DNA of 64,000 nucleotides from JAAURB01 sp049649525. Lineage in GTDB: Bacteria; Cyanobacteriota; Cyanobacteriia; Cyanobacteriales; Microcoleaceae. The stretch is taken from NCBI GenBank assembly GCA_049649525.1, contig JBARZE010000016.1, forward strand, positions 1-64,000. The letters are read 5' to 3'. Both the position numbers and the translations under genes were made by a program. How positions within the stretch are numbered: the stretch's first letter is position 1; every line of letters starts with the position of its first letter. The notes beneath the pieces were generated by a model, which did not search any database, was not told where the DNA came from, and saw nothing but the letters and a program-made list of their open reading frames with translations. Shown piece by piece: positions 42,659 to 51,615 of the stretch.

Positions 42659-43645
42659 ATGAATACAGTTGATTATCTCCGAATTAGTCTGATCGATCGT
42701 TGCAACTTTCGCTGTCAATACTGCATGCCGGAAGGGACGGAGATTGATTATATTCTGCAACAAGATCTGCTGACAATTGATGAACTACTGACCCTGCTAC
42801 ACGACGTATTTATTCCGGTTGGGTTTACTCGCTTCCGACTCACAGGTGGTGAACCACTATTGCGTCCAGGGGTGATTGAGTTAGTGGAAAATATTGCCGC
42901 ATTTCCCCAAACTCAAGATATTGCCATGACAACAAATGGGTTTTTATTAGCACAGAAAGCAGAAAAGTTATACCATGCGGGTCTGCGACGGTTAAATATC
43001 AGCCTCGACTCATTAGATGCTGATACCTTTAATCAAATTATTGGTCACCACGGACGCGATCGCTGGCAACAGGTTTGGGATGGTATTCAAACCGCTTATC
43101 AAGTGGGGTTCGATCCACTGAAGTTAAATGTAGTCGTCATTGCTGGGGTGAACGATCACGAAGTGTTAGATTTGGCTGCCTTAACAATAGATCGAAACTG
43201 GCACGTCCGATTTATTGAATTTATGCCAATTGGTAATGGGGAGTTATTTGGATCTTGCGGTTGGATCGCTTCTGAAGCCATTCGACAACAAATTCGCCAT
43301 CGCTGGGGACTAACAGAGTCTGAAGTTCTAGGAAATGGCCCGGCGGATGTGTTTCAAATTCCGGGGGCAAAAGGCACAGTCGGATTTATTAGTCAGATGT
43401 CGGAATGTTTTTGCGATCGCTGCAACCGGATGCGATTGTCTGCTGATGGCTGGCTGCGTCCCTGTCTACTGAATGAAACAGGTCAAATTGACCTCAAAAC
43501 CTCCCTCAGACAAGGCGTGTCTGTCAAAGCCTTACAAACCCAAATCAGAGACTTGCTTGAGATTAAACCCGAGATTAACTTCCAACAGCGCGATCGCGGC
43601 ACAGAGGGGAATTATCAGCGGACTATGTCTCAAATTGGAGGATGA
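42659..43645 (+). CDS. moaA: GTP 3',8-cyclase MoaA
   Basis: 328-residue radical-SAM enzyme of molybdenum cofactor synthesis. The N-terminal 4Fe-4S site is Cys15, Cys19, Cys22 in CNFRCQYCMPEG; FRLTGGEPLLRPG and NISLDSLD follow. The C-terminal second cluster is in CFCDRCNRMRLS...LRPCLL (Cys252, Cys255, Cys269). It ends in the catalytically important Gly-Gly (QIGG). The product feeds MoaC for cofactor needed by nitrate reductase. No other moa gene is in the window. Confidence 0.97.
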   Translation: MNTVDYLRISLIDRCNFRCQYCMPEGTEIDYILQQDLLTIDELLTLLHDVFIPVGFTRFRLTGGEPLLRPGVIELVENIAAFPQTQDIAMTTNGFLLAQKAEKLYHAGLRRLNISLDSLDADTFNQIIGHHGRDRWQQVWDGIQTAYQVGFDPLKLNVVVIAGVNDHEVLDLAALTIDRNWHVRFIEFMPIGNGELFGSCGWIASEAIRQQIRHRWGLTESEVLGNGPADVFQIPGAKGTVGFISQMSECFCDRCNRMRLSADGWLRPCLLNETGQIDLKTSLRQGVSVKALQTQIRDLLEIKPEINFQQRDRGTEGNYQRTMSQIGG

Positions 43646-43791
43646 GTCATTGTTTATCTGCCACTCGAAAGTGAGAGTGTTGCTGAGGTGGCTTTCTTAA
43701 CTTGATCGAAAAAAATCGGCAAATCCTATGATCATCGATTATCTTAATCGTAAGGCCTTATGTTACTCTCAATATTCAACAGGTTTAAACT

Positions 43792-44220
43792 ATGTCTACT
43801 GCTAGTCAAACTGCTAACATTCAACTCTCTCCCGCCGAAGCTTTTGCAGCGATCGCATTAACTGCTGTTGCAGCCGATGGCTATGTGACGGGAAGTGAAA
43901 CCCAAATTATCAATACAACTCTGTCTCGAATGCAACTTTTCAGTGAGTATTCTGAGGAAGAGAAGCGCTCCATGATTGATCGGCTGTTTTGTCAGATTCA
44001 ACAACAAGGATATGATACGCTGATGACAGCCGCAATCGCTCAACTGCCTGGGAATCTCAAGGAAACTGTTTTTGCGATCGCCACTGATATTACGCTAGCT
44101 GATGGTGAACTTTCTGAAGAAGAAGAAAATCTGTTAAATGCCCTCTATAGTTCCTTAGAAATTTCGGAAGAAATGGCAACAAAAATTATTGACGTGATGT
44201 TAATTAAAAATAGAGGATAA
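43792..44220 (+). CDS. TerB-family (tellurite resistance-like) protein
   Basis: 142-residue all-helical TerB domain. Two acidic metal-binding-like turns appear: LTAVAADGYVTGSETQII and ATDITLADGELSEEEENLLN. TerB-like proteins are common stand-alone proteins in cyanobacteria; a role in tellurite resistance need not apply. Followed by a clear terminator. Confidence 0.9.
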   Translation: MSTASQTANIQLSPAEAFAAIALTAVAADGYVTGSETQIINTTLSRMQLFSEYSEEEKRSMIDRLFCQIQQQGYDTLMTAAIAQLPGNLKETVFAIATDITLADGELSEEEENLLNALYSSLEISEEMATKIIDVMLIKNRG

Positions 44221-44257
44221 ACTAAGATCGTATTTTTATCTCTTCCCAGATATAGAA

Positions 44258-44286
44258 ATTCCCTGGCTTGACTGGGGATTTTTTTT
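44258..44286 (+). terminator. Rho-independent terminator after the TerB-like gene
   Basis: ATTCCC (44258-44263) pairs with GGGGAT (44274-44279), with a ten-base loop, followed directly by a run of eight T. Confidence 0.85.
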
Positions 44287-44369
44287 GTAGATGACTACTC
44301 TGTTTAAATTATGTCAAGGAATATGTCACAATTAACCCAGTCGCTATCGCGTGCTTTTGTCGAATCATC

Positions 44370-45434
44370 ATGGCTTTCACTTACCTCCGAACCGTACGCT
44401 TTCAGGATACAGATGCTGCGGGTGTTGTTTATTTTGCAAATGTCCTTAACATGTGTCACGAAGCCTATGAAGCTTCTTTAATGCAGGCTAAAATTGATCT
44501 AAAAACTTTTTTTAAAAGTGACATAACAGCCATTCCAATTATCCATGCTAATATTGATTTCAAACAGCCTATTGTTTGTAGCGATCAGTTAATTATTCAT
44601 ATTCAACCTAAAAAAATTAACCCCAGTCAATTTGAAGTTCACTACAGTATTGTCCGGGTCAATCAAGTTGATCTTGAAGTGGCCAATGCTGTTACACAAC
44701 ACGTTTGTATTCATCCCGATAATCGCAAGCGTCAATCTTTATCTCAAGAGATGCTACTCTGGCTACAGCATAACTCGGTCGAAGCTTTCTTACATTCTCC
44801 CGATACCGTGGTGGTTTGGGAACAGGGTAAAATTTTGTTTTTTCAGGCTGATGAATATATCTGTTTTGATCTTAATAAAAACTGTTTTGATTGGGGTTAT
44901 CCTAAAAAGATTAGCCAGGGAAAATGGTCTAACTTTCCCCGACAATTTACTCAAGGGATTGATGCGGCTGTTTTATGGAATAATGGTAAAGCGTTCTTTT
45001 TTAAAGATGATGAATATCTGCGCTATGATTTATATCAAAATCAAGTCGATCCAGGTTACCCTCAAAAGCTAGAGAGTGGCAATTGGTTAGGATGGCCAGA
45101 ACATTTTTATCAAGGGATTGATGCGGCTGTTTTATGGAACAACGGTAAAGCATTCTTTTTTAAAGATAATGAATATATCCGTTACGATATTTATCAAGAA
45201 ATGATTGATCCAGGTTACCCCAAGAAGATTAAGGAAAGCTGGCCTGGATTACCAAAGCCGTTTACTGATGGTGTCAATGCTGTGATTCAACTCAATCATC
45301 AACAAGCTTACTTTTTTAAAGATGATAAATATATTAAATATGATATTTTAGAACGTCGTACACTTTTTAGTTCTCCTCAAAAAGTAAATGATCATTGGTT
45401 TTATAGTGGATATTCAATGATTAATCAAGTTTAA
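44370..45434 (+). CDS. Hotdog acyl-CoA thioesterase fused to a hemopexin propeller
   Basis: 354 residues. Residues 1-134 match cyanobacterial 1,4-dihydroxy-2-naphthoyl-CoA thioesterase (phylloquinone synthesis): TYLRTVRFQDTDAAGVVYF with candidate catalytic Asp15 and CHEAYEASLMQAKIDLKTFF. Residues about 145-345 are four hemopexin repeats, e.g. VVWEQGKILFFQADEYICFD, AVLWNNGKAFFFKDDEYLRY and AYFFKDDKYIKYD, with the DPGYPKKI and WPGLPKPF blade junctions. Four repeats make one complete four-bladed propeller. The normal enzyme is about 140 residues and ends near the fusion point, so this is a real domain gain. There is no signal peptide, so it should be cytoplasmic. The second and third repeats are nearly identical at DNA level. 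The thioesterase assignment is strong; the propeller's partner is unknown. Confidence 0.92.
   Translation: MAFTYLRTVRFQDTDAAGVVYFANVLNMCHEAYEASLMQAKIDLKTFFKSDITAIPIIHANIDFKQPIVCSDQLIIHIQPKKINPSQFEVHYSIVRVNQVDLEVANAVTQHVCIHPDNRKRQSLSQEMLLWLQHNSVEAFLHSPDTVVVWEQGKILFFQADEYICFDLNKNCFDWGYPKKISQGKWSNFPRQFTQGIDAAVLWNNGKAFFFKDDEYLRYDLYQNQVDPGYPQKLESGNWLGWPEHFYQGIDAAVLWNNGKAFFFKDNEYIRYDIYQEMIDPGYPKKIKESWPGLPKPFTDGVNAVIQLNHQQAYFFKDDKYIKYDILERRTLFSSPQKVNDHWFYSGYSMINQV
44952..45188 (+). repeat. Recent duplication of one hemopexin blade
   Basis: CAAGGGATTGATGCGGCTG starts at 44952 and again at 45111, exactly 159 bp (53 codons) apart. The 78-bp segments 44952-45029 and 45111-45188 are nearly identical and the blade junction GATCCAGGTTACC repeats at the same offset. 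Confidence 0.85.
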
Positions 45435-45531
45435 CCTCGGTCTAAATTCATAGCGATATAAAATAAAAAATATAGAGACAAACTGTAAAGCTGCCTCTAT
45501 AATAAATTGATTAAATTTCTGTTGGAATGGA

Positions 45532-45999
45532 TTAAGAGTTGCTGGTTTGAGCAGATAGCATTTGTTTGAGTTTCTCTAACTCATTCGCCCAACGTGGATC
45601 GGGTTGAGTCGATTCAGTTGCACCACCCTGTTGATTACCCGTATTGCTGCTGCTTGCACCTCCTTTAGATTTCTTCCGGCTTTTAGTTGTCTTTTGAGTG
45701 GGACGAGATTCCTCTTCTGGGGCTTCACCGCCTTTCTCATTTTTCCCTTTTTTGCGAGGTAAAGCTTTCTCAATTTTTAGCTCATTGTCTTTGAAAGCAA
45801 AACCATTATACTTTTCAACAATTTGATCGGCTATTTCATCGTTTGGAACAGTTACAAATCCAAAGCCTCTACATTTGCCAGTTTTACGATCTGTAATAAC
45901 TTTAGTCGTCACAGAATCACCTTCTTCAGCAAAAACAGATTGCAATTCTTCACGGTCTAATTCTTTCGGTAAATTACCAATATACAAACGAACAGACAT
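45532..45999 (-). CDS. RRM-type RNA-binding protein
   Basis: 155 residues: one RNA recognition motif (1-80) with RNP2 RLYIGNLP and RNP1 CRGFGFVTVP, then a Lys/Gly/Ser-rich tail (PRKKGKNEKGGEAPEEESRP) and a short helix ending ELEKLKQMLSAQTSNS. Cyanobacterial Rbp proteins of this kind are cold- and salt-regulated and bind mRNA; some localise photosynthesis mRNAs near thylakoids. The tail is longer than in the common ~100-residue Rbp proteins and carries a C-terminal extension. Confidence 0.93.
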   Translation of the reverse strand: MSVRLYIGNLPKELDREELQSVFAEEGDSVTTKVITDRKTGKCRGFGFVTVPNDEIADQIVEKYNGFAFKDNELKIEKALPRKKGKNEKGGEAPEEESRPTQKTTKSRKKSKGGASSSNTGNQQGGATESTQPDPRWANELEKLKQMLSAQTSNS

Positions 46000-46736
46000 G
46001 AGTATTCACTCCAATTTTAAGAACAATAACAAAAAATAAGTAGGCTAAGCTAAGGCTTAACCTATCTCGCCGATCATCAACTGACTGCATTTGAAAACCA
46101 TTTTGATTTGAATCGAATAGATCCTAAGTATTGAAGTTGATGAACAACTTGAGAATGCTTAATCAAATCCATTAACCGGACTAAGAAAATATCATTCCAT
46201 ACTAGATCCAGATTCACTAATGCAGACAGAAACTTGTGATGGGATAAATTACCCTTTAAACTTTGAATCATTTCTCAAAGCTAGATTGCTATAGATTTAT
46301 TGAAAACTCTCTGTGAGAGCCATTCAGATTGATTACTGATAATACTGTCAGGCCGTTCAAAATACCATTTTTTGCAATATGCAGTCCGGAAAACAAATGT
46401 CTTAGCTCACTACTAGATTTGCCTTAACCAAACAAACCTATAGTTTACTTTGATATTGCAGCGATCTACAAGCTTCGCTGAGTGTTTCTTTGAGCTGGAT
46501 AAAACCAAACCGTCTTACAGTATAACACAATCTAAATAAATTTTAAAGCATTATACTTTAATTTTTGTACAGATTTATCTGTTAATCGATAAAATTGAAC
46601 GCTGTTTCTCAGTAGCATTCTATTGGCTAAGGTTTTCTTTAAAGATATTTTAATAAATGTAACATCGTCACGGGCAAAATGCAAACCCTATTATTCTTGA
46701 TGATGAAACTATTACTTTGCTCGGTTTTGCAACGAT
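46000..46736. other. Long upstream region of the RRM gene
   Basis: 740 bp. A minus-strand frame 46077-46271 (64 codons, MIQSLKGNLSHHKFLSALVN start) lies just upstream of the RRM gene. It has only a weak GAGAA before ATG and is of doubtful coding status. A hairpin CAGCGA/TCGCTG (46459-46464, 46475-46480) followed by AGTGTTTCTTT could terminate plus-strand transcription. rbp genes usually have long 5' leaders controlling cold induction, so part of this is probably leader sequence. No other gene is seen. Confidence 0.5.
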
Positions 46737-49100
46737 TTAGAATCCTCCTTGAAAAACGAACGAGAGTCCCCAAAAAGCGAGTACACCTGCTATTAGGGTA
46801 GACCAAATTGGATGACCTCCCTGAATTTGAACGCGGCGATCGCACTTTTGAATCGTCTCAATATCAATACTCGGGGTTGCACCTCGCCGCCACCATCCCG
46901 TCACCTGCACTGTCTGGTTAACCCAGTCAGCCGGATGGGGAAATTGAGTCGAGAAATTAGCCAAAGGGGTCAAGGCGGGAATATAATGTAATTTCACCAA
47001 TCCGGACGAGGTAGCTAAAATTAAATCTTGTCCCATCCGGTTACTAGTAATTGAACGTCCGAGTAATTGACCCTCGATACAAATCCCTAAACTATCAACG
47101 GGGATATTTTGGGGATTGGCATATAATTCAGCTAAGTCAGGTTGTATTCGCCGCTGACTCGGTTTAAGCTCAGGAAAAAAGGAATTCATCCGTAAAAATA
47201 ACCCCAAACTACAACCAATTGGGATGCATCCGGTCAAAATTGCAGTATCTCCCAATAACCATTCCAATTGCCAAACCCCCAGTGCTGCAAAAATGCCCCC
47301 AATAAGCCAGATGGCACTGCCAATCAGAATCCCCCCCAATAGTCCGAAATAGGGCGCTCCTTGCAGCAGGAGTCGTTGATATTCTACCGCTTGAGATGAG
47401 GGTTTCAACTCTGTTAAATCCAATTCCGGCTCAACTTTCCAAAATTGGGCATAGCGTCCTAATAGTCGCAAGCGATCGCCCATCACAGGATGAGACTGGT
47501 TCACCTCCAACCAGGGATGATATGGATTGGTAATCTCCCATTCCAACAAAGAAACAATCGGATAATTCGGGGCTAAACTGCCAAACGTTAACGCTTGGTG
47601 ATAACCGACTGGCATTAATAGTTCAAACCCTTCGAGTAAAAAACGAGTTTTCCTTTGCTGTCGCACCTCATCGGCTAAACCGATAGCAATTTTCACTAGC
47701 GCCCGAGTCAAAGCATTTGGGTTTCCGGTCAGATTACAAGCCGCGCGATCGCTATAATAAACTCGTCGCCGAGATAGCCATAATCCAAATCCTCGCAGTA
47801 TCCAAAATAACCCATAACTAACAGGGGCAATCACAAAGTTAATTCCTCGTATTACAGGATAAATTACTTTTATGAGCGATTTTACTCCACCCGGAGCCCA
47901 TCGAGGCCAGGAGATATTATTCGGATTGGCTAATTGTTCACTCCAGTAGCCGAGTTGCCAATAAATCAGGTAAGGAATCTGACTGACAATGGTCACAAAA
48001 GACAAAATAAAGCTATCCCAATGTCCCATTTGAGCGGCTTCTCGGGCTAAAATCAGGGCGAGTTCGTCTTCTGTGAGTTGATCTAATAACCCCTGACTGA
48101 CCACAATCCGGCTAAAGCGAGGTAAACAACCATAACTCAATACAACCGGGACAGTAATGGGTAGTAATTTGAGTGTAGGTAATTGCCATTTGCGTTGTTG
48201 ACAATAGCTGCGTAACAAGCGGTTTGTTTCTGGGCTACGTTGAAACAGAGTCGTCATCGGCAATGACTGCAAACCGACAGCGAGTTTCAGTACACTGTCG
48301 AGTATCCAAGGAGAGAGAATATATAATATGCCGAGAGTGAGATAAACAACAGTTGTGGGATCGCGATAAAACAGTTGTAGCGTTGGGACGAAGGGCAGTT
48401 CTCGCAGGATATCATTGGCTATATCCATGAAAAATTCCACTAAACGGGGTGTAAACCAGAGTAAGGCGATGGCTGTGAAAATCTGTTCAATTCGCAAACG
48501 CCAAAATTGAGGTTGTTTTAATCGAGGCCAGTTTTGGGCACGGGGTGCATTGCGCCACTGCAGTGGTTGAGGACTCAGGTTTGTGGGTTCAGCAGTGGGG
48601 GGGGTAACGGTTTGAGTTGCAGGCTGGGGAAGCTTAACTGTATTTTTTGATAATTTGGGAGGCGGAGGGATGGGGGGTTTTTGAGGGGGTTTCGGTTTTG
48701 GCGGAGTGGGTAGGGAGGGCACCTGGGATGAAGTGGCTGCTTGTACCTTGGGGGGTTGCTGGGTGGGGTCAAATGCCATAAACCCAGTGGAGATGGCGTT
48801 AGGGGTGGGATTTTCAGCTTCAGGATAGCGCTTCTGCAAAGTGGCTCTGCGATGTTGAGCCCAATGTTTGACTTTTGCTTGAGAAGATTGGGTCAGCCCG
48901 TCACACAGTGCGATCGCTTTTTGTATCTCTGCGGTTTGTTCATAAGCTACAACTAATCCCATTTTGGCCCGCATTCGGTGTGAAGTTTTCAGATGCGCTC
49001 TTGCAATGGGTTCTAGATATGCGATGGCTTTGGTGTATTGCTTTTGGGCAATTGCAGTTAACCCAATTTCTAGATCTGTATGGTTCGTCGGAGATGCCAT
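46737..49100 (-). CDS. M48-like membrane protein lacking zinc ligands (pseudopeptidase)
   Basis: 787 residues from the ATG at 49098-49100. An N-terminal TPR-like helical part (LEIGLTAIAQKQYTKAIAYL) and a Pro-rich linker precede a polytopic M48/CAAX-protease-like domain and a C-terminal OB-like domain (about 46780-47060: QLLGRSITSNRMGQDLILAT). Family M48 needs HExxH plus a downstream Glu. Here the motif reads LAREAAQMGHWD (REAAQ at 48030-48044), and the downstream SRxREYxAD site reads SRRRVYYSDRAA, so both His and the Glu are replaced. It cannot bind zinc in the usual way. The frame is intact and long, so it is a maintained pseudoenzyme, perhaps a membrane scaffold, rather than a decaying gene. 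Confidence 0.88.
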   Translation of the reverse strand: MASPTNHTDLEIGLTAIAQKQYTKAIAYLEPIARAHLKTSHRMRAKMGLVVAYEQTAEIQKAIALCDGLTQSSQAKVKHWAQHRRATLQKRYPEAENPTPNAISTGFMAFDPTQQPPKVQAATSSQVPSLPTPPKPKPPQKPPIPPPPKLSKNTVKLPQPATQTVTPPTAEPTNLSPQPLQWRNAPRAQNWPRLKQPQFWRLRIEQIFTAIALLWFTPRLVEFFMDIANDILRELPFVPTLQLFYRDPTTVVYLTLGILYILSPWILDSVLKLAVGLQSLPMTTLFQRSPETNRLLRSYCQQRKWQLPTLKLLPITVPVVLSYGCLPRFSRIVVSQGLLDQLTEDELALILAREAAQMGHWDSFILSFVTIVSQIPYLIYWQLGYWSEQLANPNNISWPRWAPGGVKSLIKVIYPVIRGINFVIAPVSYGLFWILRGFGLWLSRRRVYYSDRAACNLTGNPNALTRALVKIAIGLADEVRQQRKTRFLLEGFELLMPVGYHQALTFGSLAPNYPIVSLLEWEITNPYHPWLEVNQSHPVMGDRLRLLGRYAQFWKVEPELDLTELKPSSQAVEYQRLLLQGAPYFGLLGGILIGSAIWLIGGIFAALGVWQLEWLLGDTAILTGCIPIGCSLGLFLRMNSFFPELKPSQRRIQPDLAELYANPQNIPVDSLGICIEGQLLGRSITSNRMGQDLILATSSGLVKLHYIPALTPLANFSTQFPHPADWVNQTVQVTGWWRRGATPSIDIETIQKCDRRVQIQGGHPIWSTLIAGVLAFWGLSFVFQGGF

Positions 49101-49233
49101 ATATTTATAACTCAAACCTTATTCTAGGATAGCTCTATCAATTTGATCTGACTCTATAGAGAGGGTATTGACAACAAGATCATTGAGCTGCAGTTTCTTT
49201 ATCGTATCCGGCATCAATATTAATGTCCTAAAA

Positions 49234-49260
49234 AAGATAGGGTGCGCTACTAACGCACCC
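49234..49260 (-). terminator. Terminator of the large RTX gene
   Basis: GGGTGCG (49240-49246) and CGCACCC (49254-49260) form a perfect 7-bp stem with a 7-base loop. Read on the minus strand it is followed by TATCTTTTTT. GGGTGCG...CGCACCC palindromes are also frequent dispersed elements in cyanobacteria, so it may be such a repeat used as a terminator. Confidence 0.8.
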
Positions 49261-49310
49261 CATAAGCTGTTCAACTTTTTGATGGAGAAGTTGATTGAGT
49301 GATAACTAAC

Positions 49311-51293
49311 TTAGATAAAGAGAATATCATTTTCGCCGATATCGGGGCCGCGCTGACCAATGGTATTGAAGAAGAATACTTCTTCTGCCGCTCCTGGGCC
49401 ATTACCATCTGCGTCATATTTGAGCACCCCTCGGGCGCGTTCGTAGGCAAGAATAGGCGTGCTTAGGGATGCATCGCTATTTTGATAAGTTTGGTTAGCA
49501 CCGCTTAGAACGATAAATTCAGCATCAGCCGGAGTGCCTGTAGAGTTAAATCCAAAGCCACCCTGACTGGTATCTCGGACGAAGACAATTTTATCAACCC
49601 CATCTTGATAATCTGTGATGTTATCAATTACAGTTCCAGCGATCGCCCCTCTGAATTGATAGAAGAAAGTATCTGCTCCTTCTCCTCCAGTTAAGATATC
49701 ACCATCTACGCCCCCTTGTAGGGTATCATCTCCCCCTTCAGCGGCCAGTACATCAATACCATTACCACCAAACAGGTAGTCATCACCGCCACCGGAAATT
49801 AGAGTATCATCTCCTGCACCGGAGGTGGCCAACCCATCTGCTCGGCTGCCCCCAACCAGGAAGTCTGCACCACTACCGGTACGGATGCTGTCATTACCAT
49901 TACTTCCTACAATTTGGTTACTTCCCAGGGTATCAATCAATAAGAAAGTGCTGGTTCCGGGGTCAATACTACCCGCAAAGATACTGTCGCTTCCGGCTAT
50001 ATTGGCAGTCCCCGAGAGCAATTGATCTCCGGTGGAGGTTAAAACAATTGTGTCGTTACCCGCACCGCCATCGAGAATATTGGTAACATCTGTGGCTGTG
50101 ACACCGGTGATTAAATCATCTCCTGCACCGCCCGAGAGAGTCACCTCAATCGCGTTAGTGGACTGACGGATAAAGCCTGTACTATCTAGAGTATCGTTAC
50201 CATCACCTCCATCTAAGATAGTGAAGGAGCCGCTCATGCTGTCGTTGCCCGAACCACCGACGATGAAATCACTTTCGTAAGCCGCGATCAGGGTATCGTT
50301 ACCATCACCACCATCTAGGGTGCTACTGCCGACAACACCGGACAAGGTCGATGAGATACCTTCTGTGGTGGTAACATTTAAAGCGCCTGTTGTAATCAGG
50401 TCATCGCCGCCGCCACCCAATAAGGAATCTTCAAAGGCAAAACCAGAGATTGTATCGTTGCCCGTGCCGCCATCTAACAGGTTATTACCTTCACGGAACC
50501 GACCGACACCCCCGCGAACAACGTCATTACCCTCGCCACCTGTCAAAGTCACTTGAGTAACAGGAACAGAGGCACTTTGAGCCGATTGACCGGGAATAAC
50601 AACAGTAGCGATGGGGTTAACGACACTCACAGTATCGTTACCGACATCCCCGGCGAGATATGTGTTGCTACCAATTCCCGTGACAGAGTCGTCATCTTGA
50701 CCCCCGTAGAGGCTATCACCATTACCAATTCCAGCGATAGTATCAGAACCCAGGTTACCCGCAACAAAGTTATTACCGTTGTTGGTCCCACTGCCGCTGA
50801 GGTTAACATCGAATCCTAGATTACTCTGACCTGTGGCATCGAAGAAACCAATTAAGTCACCATCTTTTCCGCCATAGATGGAGTCATTTCCTTGTAAACC
50901 GCCTAAAATGGTATCTTGGTCTTGGTTACCAAATAGGACGTTTCCGCCAGCAAGACCTAGTATAGAGTCCCGTCCGGCTGCACCATACAGGGTGGCGGTT
51001 AAGTCAGCCGTTAAGGTATCGCGACCATCATCACCCACAAGGCGACTACCGGCATTGAGGGCGCGTAAAGAGTCATTCCCGGGACCTGCAAATAGGGTAT
51101 CATTTGCACCGCGAGAGATGAGAAAGTCGTTACCATCATTCCCCTCAATGGCGCTACCACCTAGAGTTGAGGAGAAAATTGTATCGTTTCCAGATAAGCC
51201 TAGAATCGTATCAGGTTTGGGAGCAAACGCAATATCCTGATCGAATGAGTCTGGCGCTGGAGTTAAAATTAGTGGACTGGTTATTGATGTCAT
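49311..51293 (-). CDS. Large RTX calcium-binding surface protein (660 aa)
   Basis: The start is the ATG at 51291-51293, preceded by GAGGAG ten bases upstream; the frame extends 31 codons further but without a ribosome-binding site. Almost the whole chain is hemolysin-type repeats with GND.I/GGxGND motifs (DTILGLSGNDTIFSS, LDGGDGNDTLIAAYESD, LTGGEGADTFFYQF) over about residues 30-560. A C-terminal ITDYQDGVDKIVF beta roll end and a tail finishing GENDILFI follow. There is no Sec signal; a C-terminal type I secretion signal is expected. It lies downstream of, and on the same strand as, the polysaccharide locus and ends at a clear terminator. Probably an S-layer or sheath-like protein; the role is inferred. 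Confidence 0.88.
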   Translation of the reverse strand: MTSITSPLILTPAPDSFDQDIAFAPKPDTILGLSGNDTIFSSTLGGSAIEGNDGNDFLISRGANDTLFAGPGNDSLRALNAGSRLVGDDGRDTLTADLTATLYGAAGRDSILGLAGGNVLFGNQDQDTILGGLQGNDSIYGGKDGDLIGFFDATGQSNLGFDVNLSGSGTNNGNNFVAGNLGSDTIAGIGNGDSLYGGQDDDSVTGIGSNTYLAGDVGNDTVSVVNPIATVVIPGQSAQSASVPVTQVTLTGGEGNDVVRGGVGRFREGNNLLDGGTGNDTISGFAFEDSLLGGGGDDLITTGALNVTTTEGISSTLSGVVGSSTLDGGDGNDTLIAAYESDFIVGGSGNDSMSGSFTILDGGDGNDTLDSTGFIRQSTNAIEVTLSGGAGDDLITGVTATDVTNILDGGAGNDTIVLTSTGDQLLSGTANIAGSDSIFAGSIDPGTSTFLLIDTLGSNQIVGSNGNDSIRTGSGADFLVGGSRADGLATSGAGDDTLISGGGDDYLFGGNGIDVLAAEGGDDTLQGGVDGDILTGGEGADTFFYQFRGAIAGTVIDNITDYQDGVDKIVFVRDTSQGGFGFNSTGTPADAEFIVLSGANQTYQNSDASLSTPILAYERARGVLKYDADGNGPGAAEEVFFFNTIGQRGPDIGENDILFI

Positions 51294-51615
51294 TGATGTT
51301 TCACTCCTCTGCAATGATGTTCTTGAGCCGTTGGGACTAACGACACTGCCTAAAACACCATGATTTGTTCGGCTGTAGTTTAACACTCAGCCCTCAGCAA
51401 GTCTAGTCCCTTGTTGAGAGTCTTGTTTAAACAGTGTATTAGTCAATCGTATTGCTCAGATTTTAGGTTATTATCTGTGCCAAAATAAATTGTTCTTGAC
51501 TCATATGTTTGATCATTACTCTAAAATATAGAAAAAATGATATGAATGAGAAACTCTAGAAAGTTGAGACGCTCTGAACAACTTGAAGGTTCCACAGGGA
51601 TCTATCGGTCGTTCG

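Noticed and set aside
49311..51293. Adhesin cassette with its own type I secretion system
   Set aside because: No HlyB, HlyD or TolC-like gene is in the window; the ABC genes nearby are of the Wzm/Wzt polysaccharide type.
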